A program made the position numbers and the translations under genes. The notes below the pieces were generated by a model. That model was not told where the DNA came from and searched no databases. It saw only the letters and a list, made by a program, of their open reading frames with translations. From assembly GCA_044464765.1 (NCBI GenBank), contig JBIQKZ010000022.1, positions 1 through 40,813 of the forward strand: a stretch of 40,813 bases of DNA. Direction: 5' to 3'. Below are positions 9,269-17,089 of this stretch, one piece after another. Position 1 is the first letter of the stretch. Each line of letters starts with the position of its first letter. Origin of the DNA: JBIQKZ01 sp044464765. Its GTDB lineage: Bacteria > Pseudomonadota > Gammaproteobacteria > Burkholderiales > Burkholderiaceae_B.

Positions 9269-9317
9269 AGCAAGAAGGCTTGCCCCTACGCTGAAAACAG
9301 GTGGCAAGCCTCCTGCT
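9269..9317 (+). other. Long hairpin downstream of the M20 gene
   Basis: A roughly 15-bp stem with one internal mismatch region (9269-9284 with 9303-9317) starts ten bases after the amidohydrolase stop. No T-run follows, so it is not a standard intrinsic terminator. It may protect the mRNA 3' end or belong to the mgtE leader. Confidence 0.5.
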
Positions 9318-9329
9318 TACCGTTAAAAT

Positions 9330-9354
9330 GGCTGGCTTCTATCGGAAGCCAGCC
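9330..9354 (+). promoter_or_regulatory. Perfect hairpin in the mgtE leader
   Basis: GGCTGGCTTC (9330-9339) pairs perfectly with GAAGCCAGCC (9345-9354) across a 5-base loop TATCG. It lies about 70 bases before the mgtE start codon, and no T-run follows it. It could be the end of the upstream transcript or a leader element controlling mgtE. I cannot match it to a known Mg2+ riboswitch class. Confidence 0.5.
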
Positions 9355-9422
9355 CGCAAAGCATGCGCCAAGCTCGCCCCTAAGTCGACCGACCGACGCA
9401 CTATTCTCGTATAAGGCCCACC

Positions 9423-10904
9423 ATGTTGGATAACGCAGTCAAGCCGGAAAACGAAGCCATCATCATTCCTCGCCGGCTCGACCCCGAAGATGCCCAGCTT
9501 GCCTTGCAACGCCTGCAAACCATATTGAAGCGCCAAGAGGTCGTCGAAGCCCTGGCCCAGCGCCAGTACGAAGACGACGACAAATCCAATTTGCTCGAAG
9601 GTCTGTTGCACCGCCAGCACGAAAACGAGATCCGGGCCATTATCAATGACCTGCATCCATCGGATATCGCGTTCATTCTGGAATCGCTTCCGGTCCAGGA
9701 ACGGCAAGCGGTATGGCAATTAGTCAATGCGGAACACGACGCCGACGTCCTGCTTGAAGTCGACGACTGGGCACGCGAATCCCTGATCGAATCCATGGAT
9801 CACCAGGATCTGGTGGCCGCCACAGGCGCCATGGACGCCGACGAACTCGCCGACCTGGTGCCCGATCTGCCGCCTGCCGTGGTGGCCGAAGTCCAGAAAG
9901 GTCTGACCGACGAGGAACGGGCGCAACTGATCGAAGCCATGGGCTATCCAGAAGGTACGGTCGGCGCCATCATGGATTTCGACATGGTGCGGGTGCGCGA
10001 AAACGTGTCCCTGGAAGTCGTTCTACGTTATCTACGCCGGCTTCAGGAACTGCCCGATCACACGGACCAAATCTTCGTGGTCGACAGAAATGACAAATTG
10101 CGCGGCACGCTGACTGTCTCCCGGCTGCTGGTCAGCGAGCCCGAAGTCGATGTTTCAGAAGTGATGACAACCGACTACCTGACCCTCAATCCTCTGGATT
10201 CAGACGCCGACGCAGCCGGCGCATTTGAACGCTACGACCTGGTGTCGGCTCCGGTCACCGACGACCAGGATCGTCTGATCGGCCGAGTCACCATCGCCGA
10301 GGTGGTTGACGTGATCCAGGAAGACTCCCAAGAACAAGCCCTGTCGCGTGCGGGCTTGCAGGAAGAGGATATTTTCGCGCCGGTGCTCAGCGCCATTCGA
10401 AACCGCGCCCCCTGGCTGCTGGTCAACCTGTGTACCGCCGGTGTGGCCTCGCTAGTGGCTTCCCGCTTCGAAGACACGGTCAGCCATATCGTCATTCTGG
10501 CTTTCTTGATGTCCATCGTGGCCGGCATCGGAGGCAACTCCGGCAACCAGACCATGACCCTGATTATCCGTGCCCTGGCGGTCGGACGCATCACAGGATC
10601 CAATCTGTGGCAGTTGATCCGTCGCGAACTGACCGTCACCTTTCTGGTGGGAATCTGCGGCAGCCTGGCGGCGGCGGCCTTCGCCTGGTTTATCTCCGAC
10701 TCGTGGGCCATCGCCCTGGTCATGATGGCGGCCATGGTGGGCAATATGCTGATCGGGGCGGCAGCCGGTGTTCTTATCCCGTTGCTGCGCGCCCGTTTCG
10801 GCAAGGACCCGGCCATGGGCTCATCCGTCCTGCTCACATTCCTTACCGACTCATTGGGGTTTTTCATTTTTCTGGGGCTGGCCTCGGTTTTTCTATTGGG
10901 CTAG
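9423..10904 (+). CDS. mgtE: Magnesium transporter MgtE
   Basis: 493 residues in MgtE order. The cytosolic N domain carries alpha-helical repeats (HPSDIAFILESLPVQERQAVWQLV, then DADELADLVPDLPPAVV). A CBS-domain pair follows (about 190-310, including VVDRNDKLRGTLTVSRLL and VSAPVTDDQDRLIGRVTIAEV). The C-terminal half has five hydrophobic spans, including the conserved pore stretch GIGGNSGNQTMTLIIRAL. It is a Mg2+-gated inner-membrane Mg2+ channel; the acidic N and CBS domains sense cytosolic Mg2+. Length agrees with the family. ATG 9423 lacks a strong Shine-Dalgarno sequence. The IS element lies about 100 bases past the stop, so mgtE itself is intact. Confidence 0.93.
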   Translation: MLDNAVKPENEAIIIPRRLDPEDAQLALQRLQTILKRQEVVEALAQRQYEDDDKSNLLEGLLHRQHENEIRAIINDLHPSDIAFILESLPVQERQAVWQLVNAEHDADVLLEVDDWARESLIESMDHQDLVAATGAMDADELADLVPDLPPAVVAEVQKGLTDEERAQLIEAMGYPEGTVGAIMDFDMVRVRENVSLEVVLRYLRRLQELPDHTDQIFVVDRNDKLRGTLTVSRLLVSEPEVDVSEVMTTDYLTLNPLDSDADAAGAFERYDLVSAPVTDDQDRLIGRVTIAEVVDVIQEDSQEQALSRAGLQEEDIFAPVLSAIRNRAPWLLVNLCTAGVASLVASRFEDTVSHIVILAFLMSIVAGIGGNSGNQTMTLIIRALAVGRITGSNLWQLIRRELTVTFLVGICGSLAAAAFAWFISDSWAIALVMMAAMVGNMLIGAAAGVLIPLLRARFGKDPAMGSSVLLTFLTDSLGFFIFLGLASVFLLG

Positions 10905-11036
10905 TGGCGGAACACGCTACACTGGCAGGAAAAAGACACTATTTGCCTTGCATGCGAGGCGCGGCATCCTGAAGTAGTCAACGTGCTATTGGCGCTGATA
11001 TATTTGCCTGAACTGACCCCCAGAAGTTGGACGTTT

Positions 11037-11837
11037 TTACATTTCAGTATTTTGAAGCCGAAACTGAACCGGACTGAGTCCATTTAATTTCAGCTTGATC
11101 CGCTCCTGATTATAGTATTGGATATAGTCACGTAAACCGTCCTCCAGTTGTTTGAGCGTCTCACATTTAGCCAGGCGAAAGAACTCCTCTTTCACGGTTC
11201 CGAAGAAGCTCTCAATCACCGCGTTGTCAAAGCAGTTGCCTTTTCGGGACATGCTTTGGGTAATCCCGGACTGGGCGATGAGTGCACGAAACGGGCGCAT
11301 TTTATAATGCCAGCCCTGATCCGAATGCAAGACGGGGCGCTCACCCGGGTTGAGCCGCTCAAGAGCGTCTTCAAGGGTCTTCATCGCTAATTCAAACATA
11401 GGCCGTGTACTGGTACGCCACGCGATGACCTCTCCGCCATACAAGTCCATGCACGCCGACAGATGTAGCTTCTGTCCCTTCACATTAAATTCAGTCATAT
11501 CGGTGACCCACTTTTCATTGGGCGCCAGAGCATTGAAGTCTTGTCGCAAAAGGTTGGGGGCAATCCCATCTTCTGGCCCTGGGGGCGCACAGCGTTTTTT
11601 TACCCGAATCAATGCTTTGAGTCCCAGCTCGTGCATCAGGCGTTGTACCGTCTTCAGGTTGACGGCTCGCCCCGACTTGCACAGGTCGGCCGCGATGCGG
11701 CGATACCCGTATCGTCCTTTGTGCTTGTTATACACGGCACGGATGTCCTGCTTCAGCGCTGTATGCCTCTCAGGCTTCGAGAGGACCTGGCATTGATAAT
11801 AGAATGTGCTGCGCGACAGGCCTGCGACCTGAAGCAA
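11037..11837 (-). CDS. IS3-family transposase OrfB (DDE integrase domain)
   Basis: 266 residues counted from a TTG at 11837, with an HTH_21-like start (LSRSTFYYQ) and an rve integrase core. The catalytic triad is visible: Asp113 in WVTDMTEF, Asp173 in LHSDQG and Glu209 in NAVIESFF. The last two are separated by exactly 35 residues. It cuts and joins the IS ends. The frame is open well upstream of 11837, into the end of orfA, so OrfB is probably made mainly as an OrfAB fusion through -1 frameshifting rather than from its own start. No disrupting stop codons are seen. Confidence 0.92.
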   Translation of the reverse strand: MLQVAGLSRSTFYYQCQVLSKPERHTALKQDIRAVYNKHKGRYGYRRIAADLCKSGRAVNLKTVQRLMHELGLKALIRVKKRCAPPGPEDGIAPNLLRQDFNALAPNEKWVTDMTEFNVKGQKLHLSACMDLYGGEVIAWRTSTRPMFELAMKTLEDALERLNPGERPVLHSDQGWHYKMRPFRALIAQSGITQSMSRKGNCFDNAVIESFFGTVKEEFFRLAKCETLKQLEDGLRDYIQYYNQERIKLKLNGLSPVQFRLQNTEM

Positions 11838-11860
11838 AAGTGACAGCTTATGATCGTGCC

Positions 11861-12403
11861 TTAACCCACGGATGAGCGCTGCTTTCTCAGCGCGGCTGAC
11901 TTCCTCTCCAGGATTAAGGCGTGCAACTTTTTTAAATACGCCACCTCGGCACGCAGTCGTTCATTCTCTTCTTGCAACGACAGTGCAGAACTCTGGGCCT
12001 GCGCCTCTGAAGGCCCAAGCAATAGGCCTGATGACGGTTGTTCTTCAGCCACGTCAGAATGCCTCCGGTTTTTGTTCTGAAGCGCCGCAAAGCCACCTTG
12101 ATCAAATGCCTTTCGCCAGACCACAACCTGATTGGGATTACGAATATCGTAGATGGCAGCCACCTGCCGGCTCGACAGTTGTTCACGCTCCTGCCGATAC
12201 AGTACATCAAGCTTGAACTGAGCGCTATACGAACTGCGTTTAGGGCTTAATCCGTTCAGCCCGTGAAGCTGATACCGACTCGTCCAGGTGCGTATTTTTT
12301 CTTCGGGTATTCCATATGCCTTGGCCAGTCGCTTGTGTCCCCCACCTTCTGATAAAAAGTGCTGGACAACCTTCAGTTTGAAGGCCACGTCATATTTTGA
12401 CAT
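11861..12403 (-). CDS. IS3-family transposase OrfA (HTH protein)
   Basis: 180 residues from ATG 12403, preceded by GGGAGA; an in-frame GTG at 12430 lies within the terminal repeat and is unlikely. It carries two helix-turn-helix segments: KLKVVQHFLSEGGGHKRLAKAYG near the N terminus and KLDVLYRQEREQLSSRQVAAIYD further on. A C-terminal heptad region (LSLQEENERLRAEVAYLKKLHALI) is typical of the leucine zipper of IS3-group OrfA. It binds the IS ends and regulates transposition. The heptad region runs into the A AAA AAG heptamer where ribosomes can shift into orfB. Confidence 0.9.
   Translation of the reverse strand: MSKYDVAFKLKVVQHFLSEGGGHKRLAKAYGIPEEKIRTWTSRYQLHGLNGLSPKRSSYSAQFKLDVLYRQEREQLSSRQVAAIYDIRNPNQVVVWRKAFDQGGFAALQNKNRRHSDVAEEQPSSGLLLGPSEAQAQSSALSLQEENERLRAEVAYLKKLHALILERKSAALRKQRSSVG
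11927..11933 (-). other. Programmed -1 frameshift heptamer A AAA AAG
   Basis: The minus strand reads TTA AAA AAG in the orfA frame, giving the classical slippery heptamer A_AAA_AAG. After a -1 shift, reading continues without stop through VARLNPGEEVSRAEKAALIRG into the OrfB frame. This gives a predicted 455-residue OrfAB transposase from ATG 12403 to the stop at 11037. The offset between the two frames is the one needed for a -1 shift. Confidence 0.85.
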
Positions 12404-12445
12404 GTATTTCTCCCAGGTCAGTGTGTCCACCTTCTGGGGGGCAGT

Positions 12446-12973
12446 TCAGCGCCGTGGAGCAACACCTTCGGCCAGCGAACCGGTCACCAGCGCGACTTTG
12501 GGGTCTTTACGATCCTTGAGCGCTGTGGCCAAGGCCTCGCCGGTAAGCTTGCCCAGTACGGCGTGGTCTTCTCCGATGAAGGACTCGTATAACCCGTCAT
12601 TCCCGTCAGCAATGGGGGAATTGACGACAAACACCGGCAGCTTGGCGTTCTTGGCCGCCGTCAGCGCCGGGATAATGCCCCTTTCGCTGATCGGGGTAAT
12701 CAGCAACGCGTCGTACCCCTGTGCGATCACATCGCTGACTTGCTGGCTTTGCAAGGCCGCATCGTACGGGCTGGTCAGCACCGTTGCCGTCATGCCGTTC
12801 TTCTCGCTTTGAGACTGTATGGTTGACGCCAAAGCCGCTATGAAGGGGTTGCTGGTGGTGGCCGTAAGGTAGGCAATACGCTTGCCATCAAGGGATTGCG
12901 CAGCCGCCGCGCCAAATGCCACAGTGGCTGCCACGAAGAATGAAAATACGACAGAATGCCTGATACGTTTCAT
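12446..12973 (-). pseudogene. Truncated sugar ABC transporter periplasmic binding protein
   Basis: Only the first 175 residues remain. They comprise a Sec signal peptide (KRIR, a hydrophobic stretch to about residue 22, then AAA/Q) and most of the N-terminal lobe of a type I (RbsB-like) sugar-binding protein, including ATTSNPFIAALASTIQSQ and VIAQGYDALLITPISE. Family members are usually a little over 300 residues. The frame runs into the IS end and stops at the TGA formed by the IS terminus (12446-12448). No remainder of the gene, and no permease or ATPase gene, follows on the other side of the IS. AGGAG precedes ATG 12973 and a promoter lies at 13106-13135, so the fragment may still be transcribed. 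It is almost certainly non-functional. Confidence 0.88.
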
Positions 12974-13088
12974 TGTCTGCTCCTGGTTCTTGTCATGGGA
13001 AAAAGTGGCGGCCCCATGGCTCTCACGGCGGCCCCATCATCCAATAAATTGAAACACCACCACCCCAGGAGGTCTAATACTATTTATG

Positions 13089-13117
13089 TGCCCATAGCCA
13101 TATATTTTTTATGGGCA
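13089..13117. promoter_or_regulatory. Inverted repeat over the -10 of the truncated binding-protein gene
   Basis: TGCCCATA (13089-13096) and TATGGGCA (13110-13117) form a perfect interrupted palindrome that covers the -10 region at 13106-13111. A further palindrome, GGGTTAACCC (13118-13127), lies in the promoter spacer. A related half-site, ACCCATAGC, recurs near 13143. The arrangement suits a LacI- or DeoR-type repressor of a sugar operon. The regulator is not in the window. Confidence 0.5.
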
Positions 13118-13135
13118 GGGTTAACCCCCCGTCAA
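13106..13135 (-). promoter_or_regulatory. Promoter of the truncated sugar-binding-protein gene
   Basis: On the minus strand TTGACG (13130-13135) and TAAAAA (13106-13111) are separated by 18 bases. This places transcription start about 125 bases upstream of ATG 12973. The inverted repeat at 13089-13117 overlaps the -10. Confidence 0.55.
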
Positions 13136-13170
13136 GTCGCGCACCCATAGCAAACGCCTACCGAAGAGGC

Positions 13171-13205
13171 AAAAAAAACCCCTTGCAGTGGATCGCAAGG
13201 GGTTT
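13171..13205 (-). terminator. Rho-independent terminator of secA
   Basis: An 11-bp perfect stem (13176-13186 with 13195-13205) encloses an 8-base loop. On the minus strand the stem is followed by a run of eight T residues (13178-13171), partly within the stem. It lies 22 bases after the secA stop codon and should end the secA transcript before the sugar-binding-protein fragment. Confidence 0.9.
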
Positions 13206-13227
13206 CGAAGATGATTCCTGCTGAAAA

Positions 13228-15969
13228 TCAGGCGAGCTTGCCGTGGCAATGCTTGTACTTCTTTCCGCTACCGCAGGGGCAAGCATCGTTGCGACCGACC
13301 TTGGGCATCGCGTCCCGTGCTGCGGCTGCTGCCGCTTCGGCGATACCCGGATCTTCGCCGCTAAGCGCGGCGTCGTAATCCGAATGATGATATCTGACAT
13401 TTTCAAGACCGGCCGGCTCCGGCTCGGCGACGGCCTCGACCTGTTCAGCGGTTTGGATCCGCACGGTCAAGAGCACCTTGACCACTTCGTTGCGAATGCG
13501 GTCCAGCATATCGGAAAACAGCTCGAAGGCCTCGCGCTTGTATTCCTGCTTGGGATCCTTCTGCGCATAACCGCGCAGATGGATCCCTTGCCGCAAGTGA
13601 TCGAGGGCGGACAGATGACTACGCCAGTTGGTGTCAATAGACTGCAACAGCATGGAGCGCTCGAATGGCGCCCAATTCGCACGTCCTACCAGCTCTACCT
13701 TGTCGCCGTAGAGTTTCTGGCCTTCGGCCACCACCCGTTCCAGCAAATCGTCGTCGGTGAGGTTGGGCTCGGCTTCCAACATCTCGGCCAGCGATAAATG
13801 AATCTGCCAATCGGCCTCGAGCTCGGAGGTCAGGGCCTGAACGTCCCACTGCTCTTCCATGCTTTCTTCCGGAATATGCGTACGGAACACTTCGGTCAGC
13901 GCTGCCGCCAGCAAATTCGCAATGGTATCGGACACATCTTCCGATTCAAGCACTTCGTTGCGCTGGGTGTATAGAACCTTGCGCTGGTCATTGGCGACGT
14001 CATCGTATTCGAGCAGTTGCTTGCGGATATCGAAGTTGCGGGCCTCGACCTTGCGCTGGGCGGACTCGATGGAGCGCGACACCATGCGGGCCTCGATGGG
14101 CTCGCCTTCGGGCAGGCGCAAGCGCTCCATAATGGAGCGCACACGGTCGCCCGCAAAAATACGCATCAGGGAATCTTCGAGCGATAGGTAGAAGCGGGAC
14201 GAGCCTGGATCACCCTGCCGCCCCGCACGGCCACGCAGTTGGTTATCAATACGGCGTGACTCGTGCCGCTCGGTGCCGATGATGCGCAAACCGCCGGCCG
14301 CCTTCACCGCCGCGTTGGCAGGCGCCCACTCGGCCTTGATCGTTTCGATGCGCTGCGCCTTGCCTGCATCGTCCAGGGTGGTGTCGGCGCGCACAATGTC
14401 AATCTGCTTTTCAATGCTGCCGCCCAGGACGATATCGGTGCCCCGGCCCGCCATATTGGTAGCAATGGTGATATGACCGGGTTTGCCGGCTTCGGCAACG
14501 ATCTCGGCCTCGCGCGCATGCTGCTTGGCGTTCAGCACCTCGTGCTTGAGCCCCGCCTTCTGCAGCAAGCCCGATAGCAGTTCGGAATTCTCGATGCTGG
14601 TGGTGCCGACCAACACAGGCTGCCCGCGCTCGTGACAATCTTTGATATCGGCCAGAATGGCATTGTATTTTTCGGTGTCCGTCTTGAACACCTGGTCGTT
14701 CTGGTCATCACGAGCCATAGGCCGGTTGGTCGGGACAATGACCGTTTCCAGACCGTAGATTTCCTGGAACTCGTAGGCTTCGGTATCCGCCGTCCCCGTC
14801 ATGCCCGCCAGCTTGTCGTACATCCGGAAGTAGTTCTGGAACGTAATGGAGGCAAGCGTCTGGTTCTCGTTCTGGATCCGCACGCCTTCCTTGGCTTCCA
14901 CGGCTTGATGCAAACCATCGGACCAACGCCGACCGGCCATCAGGCGGCCCGTGAACTCATCGACGATGACAACTTCATCGTTCTGGACGACGTACTGTTG
15001 ATCGCGGAAAAACAGGCTGTGGGCGCGCAAGGCGACCATCAGGTGATGAATCAGGGAAATATGACGCGGATCGTACAGGGACTGACCCTCGGGCAAGATC
15101 CCCTGCGAAGTGAGAATCTGCTCGGCCTTGATCATGCCCGCCTCGGACAAATGCACCTGCTGGCCTTTTTCATCGACCCAGAAATCGCCCTCGGGCTCGG
15201 GCTCGTGCGGTTTGGGTTCGCCCGCCATGCGTGTGAGCAACGGCGGCACGAAGTTCATGCGGATATAGAGATCAGTATTGTCTTCGGCCTGGCCGGAAAT
15301 AATCAGGGGTGTACGCGCCTCATCGATCAGAATGGAATCGACCTCGTCGACAATCGCGTATGAAAGCTTGCGCTGGCGGCGATCCTCGGCGCGATACTCC
15401 ATGTTGTCGCGCAGGTAGTCGAAGCCATACTCGTTATTGGTGCCGTAGGTGATGTCTGCCGCATAAGCGGCGATTTTCTCCTCGTTCTCCTGTTGGGGAA
15501 CGACCACGCCCACCGACATGCCCAGGAAATTATACAAACGCCCCATCCACTCGGCATCGCGCCGCGCCAGGTAGTCGTTGACGGTCACCACGTGTACGCC
15601 ACGCCCTGACAACGCATTCAGATAAACGCTAAGGGTGGCCATAAGCGTTTTGCCTTCCCCGGTGCGCATTTCTGCAATCTGCCCATTATGCAAAGCAATG
15701 GCGCCCAGCAACTGGACGTCGAAATGCCGCATGCCGAAAACACGTTTACTGGCTTCGCGCACCACGGCAAACGCTTCGGGCAATAAATCGTCCAGCTTGG
15801 CGCCGGCTTGAAAGCGTTGCCGGAACTCGTCGGTCTTGGCTGGCAGTTGCTCGTCGGACAGACCTTCCATGGAAGGTTCCAGCGAATTGATCTTGGCTAC
15901 CAACTTGCGGTATTGCTTGAGCAACCGATCATTGCGGCTGCCAATTAGCTTCTTTAACAGAAAAACCAT
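13228..15969 (-). CDS. secA: Protein translocase ATPase subunit SecA
   Basis: 913 residues, the full-length proteobacterial form. Visible parts are NBD1 with the Walker A MRTGEGKT (101-108), the preprotein cross-linking region, NBD2 with NMAGRGTDIVLGG, the helical wing and scaffold, and a C-terminal zinc/SecB-binding tail CPCGSGKKYKHCH. The DEAD-like box is in IVDEVDSILIDEARTPLIISG. SecA drives post-translational export of unfolded preproteins through SecYEG using ATP. ATG 15969 starts the standard N terminus MVFLLKKLIGSRNDR. A promoter lies at 15990-16018 and a terminator at 13171-13205, so it probably forms its own transcription unit. Confidence 0.98.
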   Translation of the reverse strand: MVFLLKKLIGSRNDRLLKQYRKLVAKINSLEPSMEGLSDEQLPAKTDEFRQRFQAGAKLDDLLPEAFAVVREASKRVFGMRHFDVQLLGAIALHNGQIAEMRTGEGKTLMATLSVYLNALSGRGVHVVTVNDYLARRDAEWMGRLYNFLGMSVGVVVPQQENEEKIAAYAADITYGTNNEYGFDYLRDNMEYRAEDRRQRKLSYAIVDEVDSILIDEARTPLIISGQAEDNTDLYIRMNFVPPLLTRMAGEPKPHEPEPEGDFWVDEKGQQVHLSEAGMIKAEQILTSQGILPEGQSLYDPRHISLIHHLMVALRAHSLFFRDQQYVVQNDEVVIVDEFTGRLMAGRRWSDGLHQAVEAKEGVRIQNENQTLASITFQNYFRMYDKLAGMTGTADTEAYEFQEIYGLETVIVPTNRPMARDDQNDQVFKTDTEKYNAILADIKDCHERGQPVLVGTTSIENSELLSGLLQKAGLKHEVLNAKQHAREAEIVAEAGKPGHITIATNMAGRGTDIVLGGSIEKQIDIVRADTTLDDAGKAQRIETIKAEWAPANAAVKAAGGLRIIGTERHESRRIDNQLRGRAGRQGDPGSSRFYLSLEDSLMRIFAGDRVRSIMERLRLPEGEPIEARMVSRSIESAQRKVEARNFDIRKQLLEYDDVANDQRKVLYTQRNEVLESEDVSDTIANLLAAALTEVFRTHIPEESMEEQWDVQALTSELEADWQIHLSLAEMLEAEPNLTDDDLLERVVAEGQKLYGDKVELVGRANWAPFERSMLLQSIDTNWRSHLSALDHLRQGIHLRGYAQKDPKQEYKREAFELFSDMLDRIRNEVVKVLLTVRIQTAEQVEAVAEPEPAGLENVRYHHSDYDAALSGEDPGIAEAAAAAARDAMPKVGRNDACPCGSGKKYKHCHGKLA

Positions 15970-15989
15970 TGTTTCTCGTTTATGCTGAG

Positions 15990-16018
15990 TTTATGCCTGA
16001 TTGCCGGCTAAGCCGCAA
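15990..16018 (-). promoter_or_regulatory. Candidate secA promoter
   Basis: On the minus strand TTGCGG (16013-16018) and CATAAA (15990-15995) are separated by exactly 17 bases, with the secA ATG about 20 bases beyond the -10. The hexamers are moderately conserved. I see no recognisable SecM-like leader peptide in the 102 bases before secA. Confidence 0.45.
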
Positions 16019-16071
16019 TTTCGACGTCTTTTTAGGTGGGCGGCAAAATGGCCGCAGGAAAGCAGAACAGT

Positions 16072-17064
16072 TTAACGCACCTCGGGCAAAAGCGTGGCGG
16101 CCGCGCTGCCGGCATCCGCTACAAGCGATGGTGTTGGGTCTGGACGAGCCAGGAACAAAGTGGGATCCAGGGGGTGGCCCGCCATTCGCACCTCGAAGTG
16201 CAGATGAGGCCCCGTCGAGCGTCCTGTGCTCCCCACCTTCGCAATCAGTTGGCCTTTTTCAACCAGGTCGCCCCGTTTGACCAATAGTTTGGACGCATGG
16301 GCGTAGCGTGTTACCAAGCCATTGCCATGATTGATTTCCACCAGCTTTCCATACCCTCTTTTCGAGGCGGCCCAGGTGACCACGCCCCCCGAAGCCGAAT
16401 GTATCGGCGTACCGGTCGGAGCCGCAAAATCAAGCCCTTCATGCATGACGTGCCGCCCGGTTATAGGGTGGCGACGCCAGCCAAACGACGAGCTCAGATA
16501 AGGATAGGAAACCGGCGCCACGGTCGGCAGGCTGGCTTCCAGGCCTGTTCGGCGGGTAAGCGCCATATCCAGCATCGAAAACCAGTCCATTTGCGCGCTT
16601 ACCTGCCGTTGGAGAGTTTCCAAATGGTACTCCAGGCCCTGGGGCGACTCGAAGGAAACCGGGTCGGCATCGATGTAGTCCATCACCGGCGCGGCCGACT
16701 CGGTCTCGTCCAGCGCCGTCTGGATCTCGGGGTCTGTATAGGTAACACCGGCCGCTTCGGCGACCCGCTTGCCCAGCCCGTCCATTTCGATGATGCGCGC
16801 TTGCAGGTCGCCCAGCTTGGTCGCCAGAACACCCAGGTTCTCGCGCAGAAAGCCCGAATCGCGCGAGGCTTGGGACACCTGCTCGGACATGGGCAGTTGC
16901 CAGGCGGCACTGGCCGGCGCAGGACGCGTGTACTGAGCGTGCGCCCAGGCGCCCGCGACCGCCGAAGCGCAAAGCGCCATTACGCCCACCAGGATTGCAA
17001 TCGGCGCTCGCAGGCCTTTGGCGTTAGAATCGACTGATCGCCCTTTGATTAAAACTACTCTCAC
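16072..17064 (-). CDS. Membrane-anchored M23 family metallopeptidase (LytM type)
   Basis: 330 residues if started at GTG 17064, which has AAGGA seven bases upstream; an in-frame ATG at 17091 is the alternative. One transmembrane segment (about 22-42) anchors a periplasmic part. That part has a coiled region (about 58-165) and a C-terminal LytM domain with intact zinc ligands: His208 and Asp212 in HEGLDFAA, and His289 in GPHLHFEVR, plus His256 in RYAH. Such enzymes cut peptidoglycan peptide cross-links or, when degenerate, activate amidases; here all catalytic residues are present, so cleavage is expected. It lies between secA and lpxC, divergent from the DUF721 gene. Confidence 0.88.
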   Translation of the reverse strand: MRVVLIKGRSVDSNAKGLRAPIAILVGVMALCASAVAGAWAHAQYTRPAPASAAWQLPMSEQVSQASRDSGFLRENLGVLATKLGDLQARIIEMDGLGKRVAEAAGVTYTDPEIQTALDETESAAPVMDYIDADPVSFESPQGLEYHLETLQRQVSAQMDWFSMLDMALTRRTGLEASLPTVAPVSYPYLSSSFGWRRHPITGRHVMHEGLDFAAPTGTPIHSASGGVVTWAASKRGYGKLVEINHGNGLVTRYAHASKLLVKRGDLVEKGQLIAKVGSTGRSTGPHLHFEVRMAGHPLDPTLFLARPDPTPSLVADAGSAAATLLPEVR

Positions 17065-17089
17065 TAATAATTCCTTACCCAAATAACCC

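Larger units (their letters stand above)
11009..12448 (-). mobile_element. IS3-family (IS150-type) insertion sequence, complete
   Basis: A 1440-bp element bounded by imperfect terminal inverted repeats of at least 25 bp that begin TGAACTGMCCCCCAGAAG and match at 22 of 25 positions. It carries overlapping orfA and orfB on the minus strand linked by a frameshift heptamer. The bases flanking the two ends (GCC on the left, GCG on the right) do not form the expected 3-5 bp target duplication. The right end sits inside a sugar-binding-protein gene whose 3' part is missing. The element looks intact and may be active. The IS150 grouping rests on the ends and on the OrfA/OrfB type; no exact name is assigned. 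Confidence 0.92.
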
